Positions 56,101 to 57,666 of a stretch of 64,000 nt of DNA are shown piece after piece. Every line of letters begins with the position of its first letter. The stretch's first letter is position 1. The position numbers were made by a program, and so were the translations under genes. A model generated the notes under the pieces. It was not told where the DNA came from. It did no database searches and saw only the letters and a list, made by a program, of their open reading frames with translations. This DNA is from Channallabes apus (taxonomy: Eukaryota; Chordata; Actinopteri; Siluriformes; Clariidae), in contig CM060109.1 of the NCBI GenBank assembly GCA_030522415.1, positions 34,230,892 to 34,294,891 of the forward strand, written 5' to 3'.

Positions 56101-57666
56101 CTGCAGCGGTCAAGGAGGCGCGTCCTAGTTGCATGGGTTCCCCGGCTCCGGTGTCAACCACGGCAGGAGGTGGAGAACCGACATATCCCGGGGTGGTGTA
56201 GGTGACGGAGTCTGCGGGACGTGGAGTGGTGACGGTGAAGACGGGTGCAGGTCGTGACGTAGTGACGGCGAAGGTGGATGCAGGTGGCAGGGTGCGAGGG
56301 GCTGGCCTCGGACGAGAGAGGAGGCGCTGGTCGATCCGGAGAGCTAATTGGATCAGGCCCTCCAGGGTCGCAGGAAGCTCTCGCCCGGCTAGTTCGTCCT
56401 TGATTCGCGAAGCCAGTCCCTCGTAGTAGGATGTCCGGAGCGCTGCGTCGCCCCACGTGGTTTGAACGGCGAGAGTTCGAAATTCGGCCGTATAGCGGCT
56501 CACGGGCAATCCTCCCTGCCTCAGATGATAAAGCCTGGTGTCGGTCTCCACCTCGCCCGCTGGGTGTTCAAAGGTGAGTTTGAGTTGGTGGGTGAACTCA
56601 TTGTAAGAGTGGGCGGTGTCCGTATCTGCCTGTAGAACTGCCGTGGCCCACTCAGCTGCCTGCCCTTTTAGCAACGAGACGAGAAGAGCAATGCGAAGGC
56701 GATCGGTGGAGTACTTGGTGGCATTGAACTCAAACACCAGATCGAGAGCTGTCAGAAAAACGCTGCACTTCCCGTCCGTGCCATTCCACTTCTCTGGGAG
56801 AGAAAGAAAAACATCAGAAGGAGGGGGGGGGGGATGATGCGGCGCCGCGGCCCCCGCGGCGTGCGATCGAGCAGTGACGCCATCAACAGCTGCGCGGAGA
56901 TCCGTATTCTCCCGCCGGAGCTCAGCGACCTCGCGGCGGAGAGAAGCGAGATCCCCGGTTAGCTGATTAATTAGCGCCGCATGCTGATCTACAACGTCGC
57001 AGAGACTCGCATAATCCGCTGGGTTTACCGCGGAGGGCTCAGTCATTCTGTCAGATGGACTAACCTGAGGTGACCAGAAGACGTAGCTTTAGCGGTTAGC
57101 CCAATGTAGCGTGGAGGATAAACCCAAACGCGGAAAGAAGCGAGTAGGCAGGATCGCCACGCGATTTAGTTTAAGGACTCTCACAAAAACGGAGCAAGGG
57201 AGAAACACAAATTTAACCCGCGTCCTAAAAATACACACACAATAGCAAAGACAACGGAACCAACATGTGAGTACTCACGGTTTGCTGAAACGATACCTGG
57301 AGCTGACATGGGCCGAACTCAATGACTGAGCGGTAAGCTATCGTTTGTTTACCTCCTTTATACTTCCTGGTTTTGCGCCCGTCTTACTTCCGGGTCCTAG
57401 TGCCGGGCGCAGATTGGGTGTGTATGACATTTGTGGTCGTTTACAGCTTTGTCTGTTAACCTGTAAAATACTTGTCTTCTAATATGAATGTATTCTGTCC
57501 TCCAGGCTATGAGGGTGGAAATCTGCTCAAGTTCCTCAGGGACATTGAGCACAGTAGTGAGGTGGTGCTGGATCGCTGGAACATTGACATTTCCCCTGAT
57601 GACAAGGAGGAAAAGGGAGACCCTGTGCCATACAGCATAGTCAATAACTACTTCTCCATTGGAGTG
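16055..57666 (+). CDS. dgkg: Diacylglycerol kinase, type I, gamma-like (5' 19 coding exons; gene continues past the window)
   Basis: Joining 19 exons with GT-AG borders and compatible phases gives an open frame of 2007 nt (669 codons) starting at the ATG at 16055. Type I DGKs phosphorylate diacylglycerol to phosphatidic acid at membranes and are regulated by calcium and lipid. Domains seen: recoverin-homology N-terminus (about 1-100), Ser/Pro linker (about 100-225), EF-hands [12 protein letters not shown] and [12 protein letters not shown] (about 253-330), C1A and C1B zinc domains (about 338-450), and a catalytic domain from about 513 with NPKSGG, GGDGT and [18 protein letters not shown]. Known human DGKG has about 790 residues, so roughly 120-230 are missing on the right. 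The gamma call rests on [20 protein letters not shown], the CDGG run after C1B, and a short C1-catalytic linker. Beta is the main alternative. Introns are loaded with transposons. Confidence 0.9.
16469..16482 (+). promoter_or_regulatory. CTCF-like motif in dgkg intron 1
   Basis: CCGCCAGGTGGCGC matches the CTCF core consensus at 13 of 14 positions by eye. It lies 350 bases downstream of the first visible exon in a locally GC-richer patch (16370-16500). Chance or transposon origin cannot be excluded. Confidence 0.35.
16639..17716. repeat. Long inverted repeat (foldback, hAT-like end) with tRNA-like boxes in both arms
   Basis: Arm 16639-17024 is repeated in reverse complement at about 17252-17699 with high identity, around a roughly 227-base centre. 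Each arm carries a tRNA-like Pol III promoter: A box TGGCGCAGCGG (16897-16907) and B box GGTTCGATCCC (16940-16950), mirrored at 17419-17429 and 17376-17386. The right end continues as CAGTGGTTCTCAAA when read inward, a hAT-type terminus. The left counterpart of that terminus is degraded or lost. No coding capacity. Confidence 0.88.
18252..18312. repeat. (CA)n microsatellite
   Basis: CA repeat with three CATA interruptions, just left of the LINE tail. Confidence 0.95.
18340..18641 (-). mobile_element. 3' UTR and hexanucleotide tail of the LINE
   Basis: Directly downstream (minus strand) of the reverse transcriptase stop, ending in a short ATTCTG-type hexamer repeat at about 18345-18366. This is how CR1/L2-like fish LINEs end. 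A poly-A (T on the sense strand) run lies at about 18471-18490. Confidence 0.75.
18642..19699 (-). pseudogene. 5'-truncated CR1/L2-like LINE, reverse transcriptase
   Basis: A minus-strand frame of 334 codons from the first ATG, open further to 19699, encodes the palm and C-terminal part of a non-LTR reverse transcriptase: [20 protein letters not shown], the catalytic FADDTT box and [15 protein letters not shown], then the downstream region ending LLNR. Endonuclease and N-terminal RT are absent. The uninterrupted frame suggests a recent copy. The left side carries its 3' UTR and tail. The right border abuts inverted SINE tails. Confidence 0.9.
19703..19914. repeat. Palindrome of two SINE tails head to head
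   Basis: TTCATTCATTCATTCATCTT at the left is mirrored by its reverse complement at the right. About 70-75 bases per side pair, including CTATACCGCTTTATCCTGTA, around a centre containing TGCCAATCCATCGCAGAGCA. It directly abuts the truncated 5' end of the LINE. Confidence 0.85.
20049..20237 (+). mobile_element. tRNA-derived SINE (V-SINE/DANA-like tail)
   Basis: tRNA-like head GGGGTAGCTCAGTGG with A box and AGGTTCAAACCCC B box, middle TTGCCACTGTTGGGCCCTTG, and tail GTCGCTCTGGATAAGAGCGT followed by TAAATG repeats. It is complete and closely similar to the copy at 13338. Possible short target duplication GTTTCA on both sides. Confidence 0.88.
20358..20379. repeat. (GATA)n short tandem repeat
   Basis: Five GATA-type units. 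Confidence 0.9.
20771..20915 (-). mobile_element. SINE/LINE 3' tail fragment with (CATTTA)n
   Basis: ACATTTACATTTACATTTAC followed by TTTGGCAGATGCTCTTATCC is the reverse complement of the tail shared by fish V-SINEs. Sequence after it (AGTGCTTTGAAGTTTCC) belongs to a longer relative. No tRNA head is present. Confidence 0.65.
21347..21386. repeat. (GT)n microsatellite
   Basis: About 20 units, ending 13 bases before the target duplication of the hAT-like element. Confidence 0.95.
21408..22608. mobile_element. Non-autonomous hAT-like element in dgkg intron 1
   Basis: Terminal inverted repeat CAGAGGTGGAAAG at both ends and an exact 8-bp duplication GTTATATG (21400-21407 and 22609-22616). The 1201-bp interior has no transposase. 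Its subterminal regions are rich in short repeats of ACTTAAGTA, ACTTGAGTA and GTAACTTT type, probably transposase binding sites. It contains a (GT)n run at 22108-22136. Confidence 0.92.
22728..23060. repeat. Possible Tc1-like remnant
   Basis: GGTAAAAATAAGTACACCCT and AGAAGCCAGGTGTTTCTAAT resemble the untranslated flanks of fish Tc1 elements. No transposase or intact ends. Confidence 0.3.
23973..24039. repeat. (GT)n-(GA)n microsatellite
   Basis: About 19 GT units followed by about 14 GA units. Confidence 0.95.
24645..24711. repeat. (TTA)n-(TTG)n microsatellite
   Basis: Twelve TTA-type units pass into ten TTG-type units, a compound trinucleotide repeat. Confidence 0.95.
26334..26410. repeat. 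(AT)n microsatellite
   Basis: About 24 AT units, then a second shorter AT run separated by GCATGCAAAATA. Confidence 0.95.
26412..26477 (+). mobile_element. SINE tail fragment inside the 25619-26765 element
   Basis: ATCCCGCGACCCTGTATATA and AGGATAAAGTGGTACAG followed by (AATG)n match the 3' end of the (TGAA)n-tail SINE family. Only the tail is present. Confidence 0.65.
26891..27062 (+). mobile_element. SINE head fragment of the (TGAA)n-tail family
   Basis: GGTGGTACGTTGGCATAGCG with AGAGTTTGATTCTCG B-box-like sequence and a middle part through TTAGGTTAATTGGCATTTCC. It is truncated before the tail and lies 200 bases before dgkg exon 2. Confidence 0.7.
27263..27339 (+). CDS. dgkg: dgkg coding exon 2
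   Basis: Acceptor ...ACACAG, donor GTACAG. It restores phase 1 and encodes [20 protein letters not shown] and a few further residues. This is the second helix of the recoverin-homology domain. It ends in phase 0. The intron before it is 11.1 kb and holds most of the transposons of the gene's 5' half. Confidence 0.88.
27850..28150 (+). mobile_element. Decayed SINE of the (TGAA)n-tail family, head missing
   Basis: Contains GATTGGCGTTTCCAAATTGC, CTGCAATGGATTGGCACCCC and a degraded tail ending GAGAATGAATATGATGAGAT. The tRNA-like head is not recognisable. Confidence 0.65.
28151..30269. other. dgkg intron 2, right part
   Basis: No transposon or exon recognised, except the poly-C/poly-A tract. Short open frames at 28994 and 29697 have no family resemblance. 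Confidence 0.65.
29535..29569. repeat. Poly-C/poly-A tract
   Basis: Nineteen C directly followed by sixteen A. Length is likely uncertain because homopolymers are hard to sequence. Confidence 0.95.
30270..30423 (+). CDS. dgkg: dgkg coding exon 3
   Basis: Acceptor ...CATATAG, donor GTAAAT. Encodes [20 protein letters not shown] and onward to TGATLLG. This completes the recoverin-homology domain and enters a variable Ser-rich segment. It enters in phase 0 and ends in phase 1. Confidence 0.88.
30424..31652. other. dgkg intron 3
   Basis: Contains a locally repeated phrase around 30638-30770 (CTTCAGAACTAAAGACCT, CTTCAGAGCTAAAGTCC), otherwise unremarkable. Confidence 0.6.
31653..31715 (+). CDS. 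dgkg: dgkg coding exon 4 (linker)
   Basis: A 63-nt phase 1-1 exon with acceptor CTGCAG and donor GTACCT. It encodes about 21 residues of linker ([19 protein letters not shown]). Because it is a multiple of three with symmetric phases, skipping it would keep the frame, so it could be alternatively used. Weak resemblance to the DGKG linker supports inclusion. Confidence 0.7.
32120..32350 (+). CDS. dgkg: dgkg coding exon 5 (Ser/Pro-rich linker)
   Basis: Acceptor TTTCTAAG, donor GTTAGT. A 231-nt symmetric phase 1-1 exon encoding a 77-residue low-complexity stretch rich in Ser, Pro, Thr and His, with many SP dipeptides. No domain is recognised. This region is variable between DGK isoforms and is likely unstructured and a phosphorylation target. 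It is skippable in frame. Confidence 0.7.
32667..34275 (+). mobile_element. hAT transposon, internally deleted, in dgkg intron 5
   Basis: Ends CAGTGGCGGTTTTA and, inverted, CAGTGTCGGTTCTA. It is flanked by the exact 8-bp duplication ACAGTAAC (32659-32666 and 34276-34283), the hAT signature. Length is 1609 bp, shorter than autonomous fish hATs of 3-4 kb. Only a short N-terminal remnant (about 33160-33250) and the C-terminal dimerisation domain remain. Confidence 0.93.
33751..34041 (+). pseudogene. hAT transposase C-terminal dimerisation domain (fragment)
   Basis: A 97-codon open frame with [20 protein letters not shown] and [20 protein letters not shown], the conserved hAT family dimerisation motif also found in ZMYM1/TTF-type domesticated genes. 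The catalytic RNase H-like core is missing from the element. It ends in a normal stop near the right terminus, so this is the original C-terminus of the transposase. Confidence 0.9.
34654..34806 (+). CDS. dgkg: dgkg coding exon 6
   Basis: Acceptor TCTACAG, donor GTAAGT, phase 1-1. After a basic Ser-rich start it encodes [20 protein letters not shown] and KLE, a block strongly conserved just before the EF-hands of DGK beta and gamma. Confidence 0.9.
34807..35969. other. dgkg intron 6, left part
   Basis: AT-rich, nothing recognised before the SINE at 35970. Confidence 0.65.
35970..36268 (+). mobile_element. tRNA-derived SINE split by a (GT)n expansion
   Basis: Head GGCGGCATGGTGGCATAGTG with B box GGGTTTGATTCCC on the left and the GATAGGCTCCTGAATACAAG tail on the right. 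The internal microsatellite has expanded to about 76 bases (36099-36174). It sits in dgkg intron 6. Confidence 0.8.
36099..36174. repeat. (GT)n microsatellite inside a SINE
   Basis: About 38 GT units. Confidence 0.97.
36406..36455 (+). CDS. dgkg: dgkg coding exon 7 (EF-hand 1)
   Basis: Acceptor CTGCAG, donor GTAAGT. Encodes [17 protein letters not shown], carrying the calcium-binding loop of EF-hand 1 with Asp at loop positions 1, 3 and 9 and Asn at 5. The position-12 Glu is the first residue of the next exon. Confidence 0.92.
36811..36885 (+). CDS. dgkg: dgkg coding exon 8
   Basis: Acceptor CACTTAG, donor GTAAGC, phase 0-0, 75 nt. Encodes [20 protein letters not shown] and TELKP, the helix between the two EF-hands, with near identity to the type I family. 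Confidence 0.92.
37600..37719 (+). CDS. dgkg: dgkg coding exon 9 (EF-hand 2)
   Basis: Acceptor CTGTAG, donor GTACGC, phase 0-0. Encodes EF-hand 2 with loop [12 protein letters not shown], all canonical calcium ligands present. The hallmark [15 protein letters not shown] follows. Confidence 0.92.
37896..38013 (+). CDS. dgkg: dgkg coding exon 10 (C1A, first part)
   Basis: Acceptor TTCTCAG, donor GTAAGT, ends in phase 1. Encodes the first zinc-ligand set of C1A (His of HVWRLKHF, then CNYC and CC) and [12 protein letters not shown], closer to DGKG than to DGKB. Confidence 0.92.
38303..38391 (+). CDS. dgkg: dgkg coding exon 11 (C1A, second part)
   Basis: Acceptor TTGACAG, donor GTGAGT. Encodes [17 protein letters not shown], the last Cys/His ligands of C1A, then a basic stretch [10 protein letters not shown]. 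It ends in phase 0. Confidence 0.92.
38880..39412. repeat. Decayed MITE-like repeat
   Basis: Right end GTCGAGGTACCACTGTA reads, inverted, as TACAGTGGTACCTCGAC, a common fish MITE terminus. Inside, AATTTGCCTCGGCATGCAAA and CCTATGGGACAAATACAAAA look like subterminal parts. The left end is lost. In dgkg intron 11. Confidence 0.5.
40182..40298 (+). CDS. dgkg: dgkg coding exon 12 (C1B, first part)
   Basis: Acceptor CTGTAG, donor GTAAGT, phase 0-0. Encodes [20 protein letters not shown] through HCVWCQIT. These are the His and four Cys of the second C1 domain. Confidence 0.92.
40855..40953 (+). CDS. dgkg: dgkg coding exon 13 (C1B, second part)
   Basis: Acceptor CTGCAG, donor GTCAGT (weaker than consensus), phase 0-0. 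Encodes [20 protein letters not shown] and [13 protein letters not shown], finishing C1B and the conserved LLP-ICP segment. Confidence 0.9.
41065..41172 (+). CDS. dgkg: dgkg coding exon 14 (C1-catalytic linker)
   Basis: Acceptor GTCCAG, donor GTCAGC, phase 0-0, 108 nt. Encodes a 36-residue variable linker starting [19 protein letters not shown]. An internal strong donor-like GTGAGT at 41096 would shift the frame if used. The short linker favours gamma over beta. Confidence 0.8.
41284..41357 (+). CDS. dgkg: dgkg coding exon 15 (start of catalytic domain)
   Basis: Acceptor TTTACAG, donor GTGTGG (weak), ends in phase 2. Encodes [20 protein letters not shown] and RQGE, the first strand and loop of the DAGK catalytic domain. 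Confidence 0.9.
42225..42497 (-). mobile_element. tRNA-derived SINE with (TGAA)n-type tail
   Basis: Same family as 12895-13280. Contains TGCTTAATCCTGTATACAGG, GAGCCTATCCCAGGAG-like core and, at the right, the head with A box TGGCTTAGTGG and B box GGGTTTGATTCCC in reverse complement. It sits in dgkg intron 15. Confidence 0.8.
42679..42753 (+). CDS. dgkg: dgkg coding exon 16
   Basis: Acceptor TTCTCAG, donor GTAAGT, phase 2-2. Encodes [20 protein letters not shown] and GPMVG of the catalytic domain. Confidence 0.92.
42937..42967. repeat. (CA)n microsatellite
   Basis: About 15 CA units in dgkg intron 16. Confidence 0.95.
43650..43800 (-). pseudogene. LINE reverse transcriptase fragment
   Basis: A short minus-strand stretch encodes [20 protein letters not shown] and [18 protein letters not shown]. 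It is the same family as the LINE at 18642-19699, containing the FADDTT catalytic box. It is a small remnant in dgkg intron 16 with no flanking LINE sequence recognised. Confidence 0.8.
44283..44480 (-). mobile_element. Old SINE fragment of the (TGAA)n-tail family
   Basis: GGAGCCTATCCCAGAAACAC, CACCTTGGATGAAACACTAG and GGAGGTAAGAGAAAACCAGA resemble the middle of the family. Head and tail are lost. In dgkg intron 16. Confidence 0.5.
45712..45997 (+). mobile_element. Solo left end of a Tc1-like element
   Basis: Starts after TA at 45710-45711 with CAAACCGGATTACAAAAAAG and follows the left inverted repeat of the neighbouring element for about 230 bases, with scattered differences. It diverges after TTTGAGCA at about 45960. 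No right end or transposase belongs to it. Confidence 0.8.
46000..47582 (+). mobile_element. Full-length Tc1-like transposon in dgkg intron 16
   Basis: Ends CAAACCGGATTCCAAAAAAG in inverted orientation, with inverted repeats of about 200-220 bp containing an inner repeat of AAAAAAGTTGGGACAAG. TA duplications sit at 45998-45999 and 47583-47584. Length is 1583 bp. Inverted repeats are very similar to each other, suggesting a fairly young insertion. It lies next to a solo end of the same family (45712-45997). Confidence 0.93.
46351..47362 (+). pseudogene. Tc1-type transposase, lightly broken
   Basis: From the ATG at 46351 the frame gives a paired-like helix-turn-helix ([20 protein letters not shown]), then one in-frame TAA at 46627. 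The same frame continues with [20 protein letters not shown] and WSDESRF, after which a single frameshift near 46860-46900 moves to a frame carrying [22 protein letters not shown] and the C-terminus. So D, D and E catalytic segments survive, with one nonsense codon and one frameshift. It is likely inactive. Confidence 0.9.
47777..47862 (+). CDS. dgkg: dgkg coding exon 17 (GGDGT motif)
   Basis: Acceptor TTCCAG, donor GTAAGT. Encodes [20 protein letters not shown] then [13 protein letters not shown] is the nucleotide-binding motif of lipid kinases. It ends in phase 1. Confidence 0.93.
47863..49086. other. dgkg intron 17
   Basis: A short stretch near 47950-47985 resembles part of a V-SINE middle (CTCAAGGGCCTAACAATG). 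Otherwise nothing recognised. Confidence 0.6.
49087..49176 (+). CDS. dgkg: dgkg coding exon 18
   Basis: Acceptor CTCCAG, donor GTGAGA. Encodes [20 protein letters not shown] then [11 protein letters not shown], a highly conserved catalytic block. It ends in phase 1. The following intron contains the LTR retrotransposon. Confidence 0.93.
49815..50400. repeat. Decayed MITE-like repeat with internal (CA)n
   Basis: Left part CAGTTAGAACTTGGATTGCA and ATCAAAGCGAATTTCCCCAT. Right part ATCCAAGGTTCCACTGTAC. These are typical of fish elements ending CAGTGGAACCTTGGAT. A composite (CA)n/(CCACACA)n array at 50048-50165 sits inside. In dgkg intron 18. Confidence 0.5.
50048..50165. repeat. (CA)n with CCACACA higher-order units
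   Basis: CA repeat broken regularly by CC, giving CCACACA-type units, then a pure CA run. Confidence 0.95.
50425..50745 (+). repeat. Partial copy of the same MITE-like family
   Basis: Begins TACAGTGGAATCTTTGATTG, continues GTAACTTGGTCTGCAAAGG and AACTTGATAAACGAGCGAGG, with no matching right end. It may be one end of a longer element. Confidence 0.5.
50746..52270. other. dgkg intron 18, left of the retrotransposon
   Basis: AT-rich, with a fragment CAGATCCAAGGTGCATTTTG at 51285 related to the MITE-like family. No exon seen. Confidence 0.6.
52276..52656 (-). repeat. 3' LTR of the sushi-like element
   Basis: Second 381-bp LTR copy. The pol reading frame runs 46 bases into it before its stop at 52611-52613. 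The host flank to its left is the TTTGT target duplication. Confidence 0.95.
52611..56063 (-). CDS. pol: Retrotransposon Pol (PR-RT-RH-IN-chromodomain)
   Basis: An 1150-codon open frame. The protein is expected to be made as a Gag-Pol fusion by -1 frameshifting, so the ATG at 56063 is probably not the real start. Domains: aspartic protease with FIDSGA (Asp64), reverse transcriptase about 235-420 with YLDD at 379-382, RNase H about 522-645 (Asp529; Glu571-type region [12 protein letters not shown]), integrase HHCC zinc motif (His710, His717, Cys747, Cys750), D,D35E core (Asp780, Asp840, Glu876), a GPY-type motif (FIGPYRI), and a C-terminal chromodomain about 1070-1119 ([10 protein letters not shown]...YLVDWEGYG). 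All catalytic residues are present and no stop interrupts it, so the copy may be functional. The stop lies in the 3' LTR. Confidence 0.95.
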   Translation of the reverse strand: MRVSYTSPGNLSSQTGKRPGPVRGERYSPGHLRLSAITTNSSRLTVQVNLQVGHKRVRSAAFIDSGAAGNFIDSSYAKKLGVKLEALSQPVRITSVDGRPLSTSPISTRTEPITFSINQHHEQLKFFVTSISSPPIILGHPWLLQHDPLISWTQNRILQWGATCNELCLRAAAGTCSRESEAPDVDTNAVPEPYRDLAEVFCKRRATHLPPHRPYDLAIDLQPGMVPPRGHLYSLTSTETKVMEEYVTNALRQGTIRPSSSPAAAGFFFVKKKGGELRPCVDYRGLNNITVKNRHPLPLTNSALDALSGATIFTKLDLRSAYNLVRIREGDEWKTAFITPTGHYETLVMPFGLCNAPAAFQHLINDVLRDMLGRWAFAYLDDILIYSRTMEEHTQHVRAVLKRLLAHQLYCKLEKCAFHERSTTFLGFVISPQGVAMDPQKLEVVRHWPLPKTLKQLQRFLGFANFYRRFIRGYSTVAAPLTALTRPSPLPFHLNPAAISAFRSLCHRFTTAPILHHPDASQPFVVEVDASDVGAGAILSQQGPDQKLHPCSFFSRKFNPTQQRYGVGDRELLAIKWALEEWRHWLQGVSEPFIIWTDHQNLITIKTIKQLNPRQARWALFFENYNFHLSYRPGSKNTKADALSRQLEVDLPRTDPASVLPSTRIIAPLQLDLETRVRQAQGTETEPAGVPPGRLFVPEVIRPEVLQWGHSSPISGHPGTRRSLQFLQRDFWWPSMTRDVREFVQACPVCARAKSSNQPTPGELQPLPVPRRPWTHIAVDFITGLPASEGKDTILTIVDRFSKTVHLVALAGLPSAKETAELILEHVVRLHGFPKDIVSDRGPQFTARFWKAFCRLIDSTCSLSSGYHPQTNGQTERTNQQLERYLRCFVADRQRSWARYLIWAELSHNLHISSATNLSPFEVCHGFQPSVFNHPEPEVDVPSAQQLVRRCRRLWITTNRAIQRANIRYTHQHRRRHPPGRLYHVGDKVWLSSKNLHLHTESKKLSPRFIGPYRITHKINPVTYRLQLPAALRIHPVFHLSQFKPFITSPMIPPTPPAPPPRIIDGGPAYTVRRILDSRPRGKGMQYLVDWEGYGPEERSWIPARFILDPQLIRDYRHRVSSTPGPSGASPGQGGTVIHTQSAPGTRTRK
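52657..52668 (-). other. Possible polypurine tract next to the 3' LTR
   Basis: On the minus strand a run of six G (52665 to 52660) sits three bases before the 3' LTR. It is short and interrupted for a polypurine tract, so the assignment is tentative and mainly positional. The pol frame passes through it. Confidence 0.35.
55975..56018 (-). promoter_or_regulatory. -1 ribosomal frameshift signal at gag/pol overlap
   Basis: The heptamer GGGAAAC (56018-56012) is read G-GGA-AAC in the gag frame and slips to GGG-AAA in the pol frame. After a 7-base spacer, CCCGGTGAG (56004-55996) can pair with CTCGCCGGG (55983-55975) around a 12-base loop. That is eight Watson-Crick pairs and one G-U. The gag stop TGA is inside the stem. 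Heptamer type and spacer match known retroelement and PEG10 frameshift sites. Confidence 0.8.
55997..57046 (-). CDS. gag: Retrotransposon Gag
   Basis: A 349-residue open frame starting three bases inside the 5' LTR border. Gag would form the particle and bind element RNA. Visible are an N-terminal coiled-coil-like stretch (about 28-60, heptad-rich with [15 protein letters not shown]), a Pro-rich hinge, a capsid-type region (about 80-230), a second Pro/Thr-rich segment, and a single C-terminal zinc knuckle CX2CX4HX4C (Cys326, Cys329, His334, Cys339). The chosen ATG is the first in the frame and there is no room for an earlier one. Its 3' end overlaps pol by 67 bases, in the -1 frame. No stop or frameshift breaks it. 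Related host-domesticated genes of this group exist in mammals (PEG10, RTL1), but this copy is plainly part of a complete element. Confidence 0.92.
   Translation of the reverse strand: MTEPSAVNPADYASLCDVVDQHAALINQLTGDLASLRREVAELRRENTDLRAAVDGVTARSHAAGAAAPHHPPPPPSDVFLSLPEKWNGTDGKCSVFLTALDLVFEFNATKYSTDRLRIALLVSLLKGQAAEWATAVLQADTDTAHSYNEFTHQLKLTFEHPAGEVETDTRLYHLRQGGLPVSRYTAEFRTLAVQTTWGDAALRTSYYEGLASRIKDELAGRELPATLEGLIQLALRIDQRLLSRPRPAPRTLPPASTFAVTTSRPAPVFTVTTPRPADSVTYTTPGYVGSPPPAVVDTGAGEPMQLGRASLTAAERERRFREGLCAYCGSATHHRATCPHRPGNAQAR
57037..57047 (-). promoter_or_regulatory. Primer-binding site (self-priming type)
   Basis: AATGACTGAGC on the minus strand, separated from the LTR end by one base. 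It is complementary to the predicted 5' end of the element's own RNA. No tRNA 3'-end complement (TGG...) is present here. The gag start codon is inside this site. Confidence 0.7.
57321..57331 (-). promoter_or_regulatory. Predicted R start / self-primer
   Basis: GCTCAGTCATT on the minus strand is exactly complementary over 11 bases to AATGACTGAGC just downstream of the 5' LTR (57047 to 57037). In Tf1 the first 11 nt of the mRNA fold back to prime reverse transcription. Position relative to the TATA box fits a transcript beginning here. Confidence 0.7.
57357..57362 (-). promoter_or_regulatory. TATA box in the 5' LTR
   Basis: TATAAA on the minus strand, starting 31 bases upstream of the predicted first transcribed base at 57331. 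The same motif is in the 3' LTR at 52584-52589. The spacing is typical for RNA polymerase II. Confidence 0.65.
57506..57666 (+). CDS. dgkg: dgkg coding exon 19 (last visible)
   Basis: Acceptor CTCCAG, donor GTGAGC. Encodes [20 protein letters not shown] onward to [13 protein letters not shown], ending in phase 0. The next expected block (DASIAHRFH-like, start of the accessory subdomain) was not found in the remaining 6.3 kb, so intron 19 runs off the window. Confidence 0.92.

Larger units (their letters stand above)
52276..57429 (-). mobile_element. Complete Ty3/gypsy chromovirus (Tf1/sushi group) LTR retrotransposon
   Basis: A 5154-bp element lies antisense to dgkg in intron 18. Two 381-bp LTRs (52276-52656 and 57049-57429) appear identical by eye and begin and end in TGTCA/TGACA. 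It is flanked by the 5-bp direct repeat TTTGT (52271-52275 and 57430-57434). Between them are open gag and pol frames in the order protease, RT, RNase H, integrase, chromodomain, with no envelope gene. Identical LTRs imply a recent insertion. The chromodomain, the gag/pol -1 frame relation and the self-priming layout place it with vertebrate sushi-like elements. Confidence 0.96.
57049..57429 (-). repeat. 5' LTR of the sushi-like element
   Basis: Reading on the minus strand it starts TGTCATACAC and ends CCATCTGACA. It holds a TATA box (57357-57362) and a predicted transcript start at 57331. It looks identical to the LTR at 52276-52656. No canonical AATAAA was seen on the sense strand. Confidence 0.95.

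Noticed and set aside
52624..56456. Many 60-157 codon frames in other frames of the retrotransposon
   Set aside because: Shadows of the GC-rich gag and pol frames, without domains of their own. No separate env-like frame with signal peptide or membrane segment was seen.
16055..57666. Assignment to dgka or dgkb
   Set aside because: Alpha lacks several of the conserved blocks seen here. Beta shares the EF-hand and C1 regions, but the short C1-catalytic linker and the GGRQGER, DKANF and [12 protein letters not shown] segments fit gamma better. Beta remains possible until the C-terminal exons are seen.
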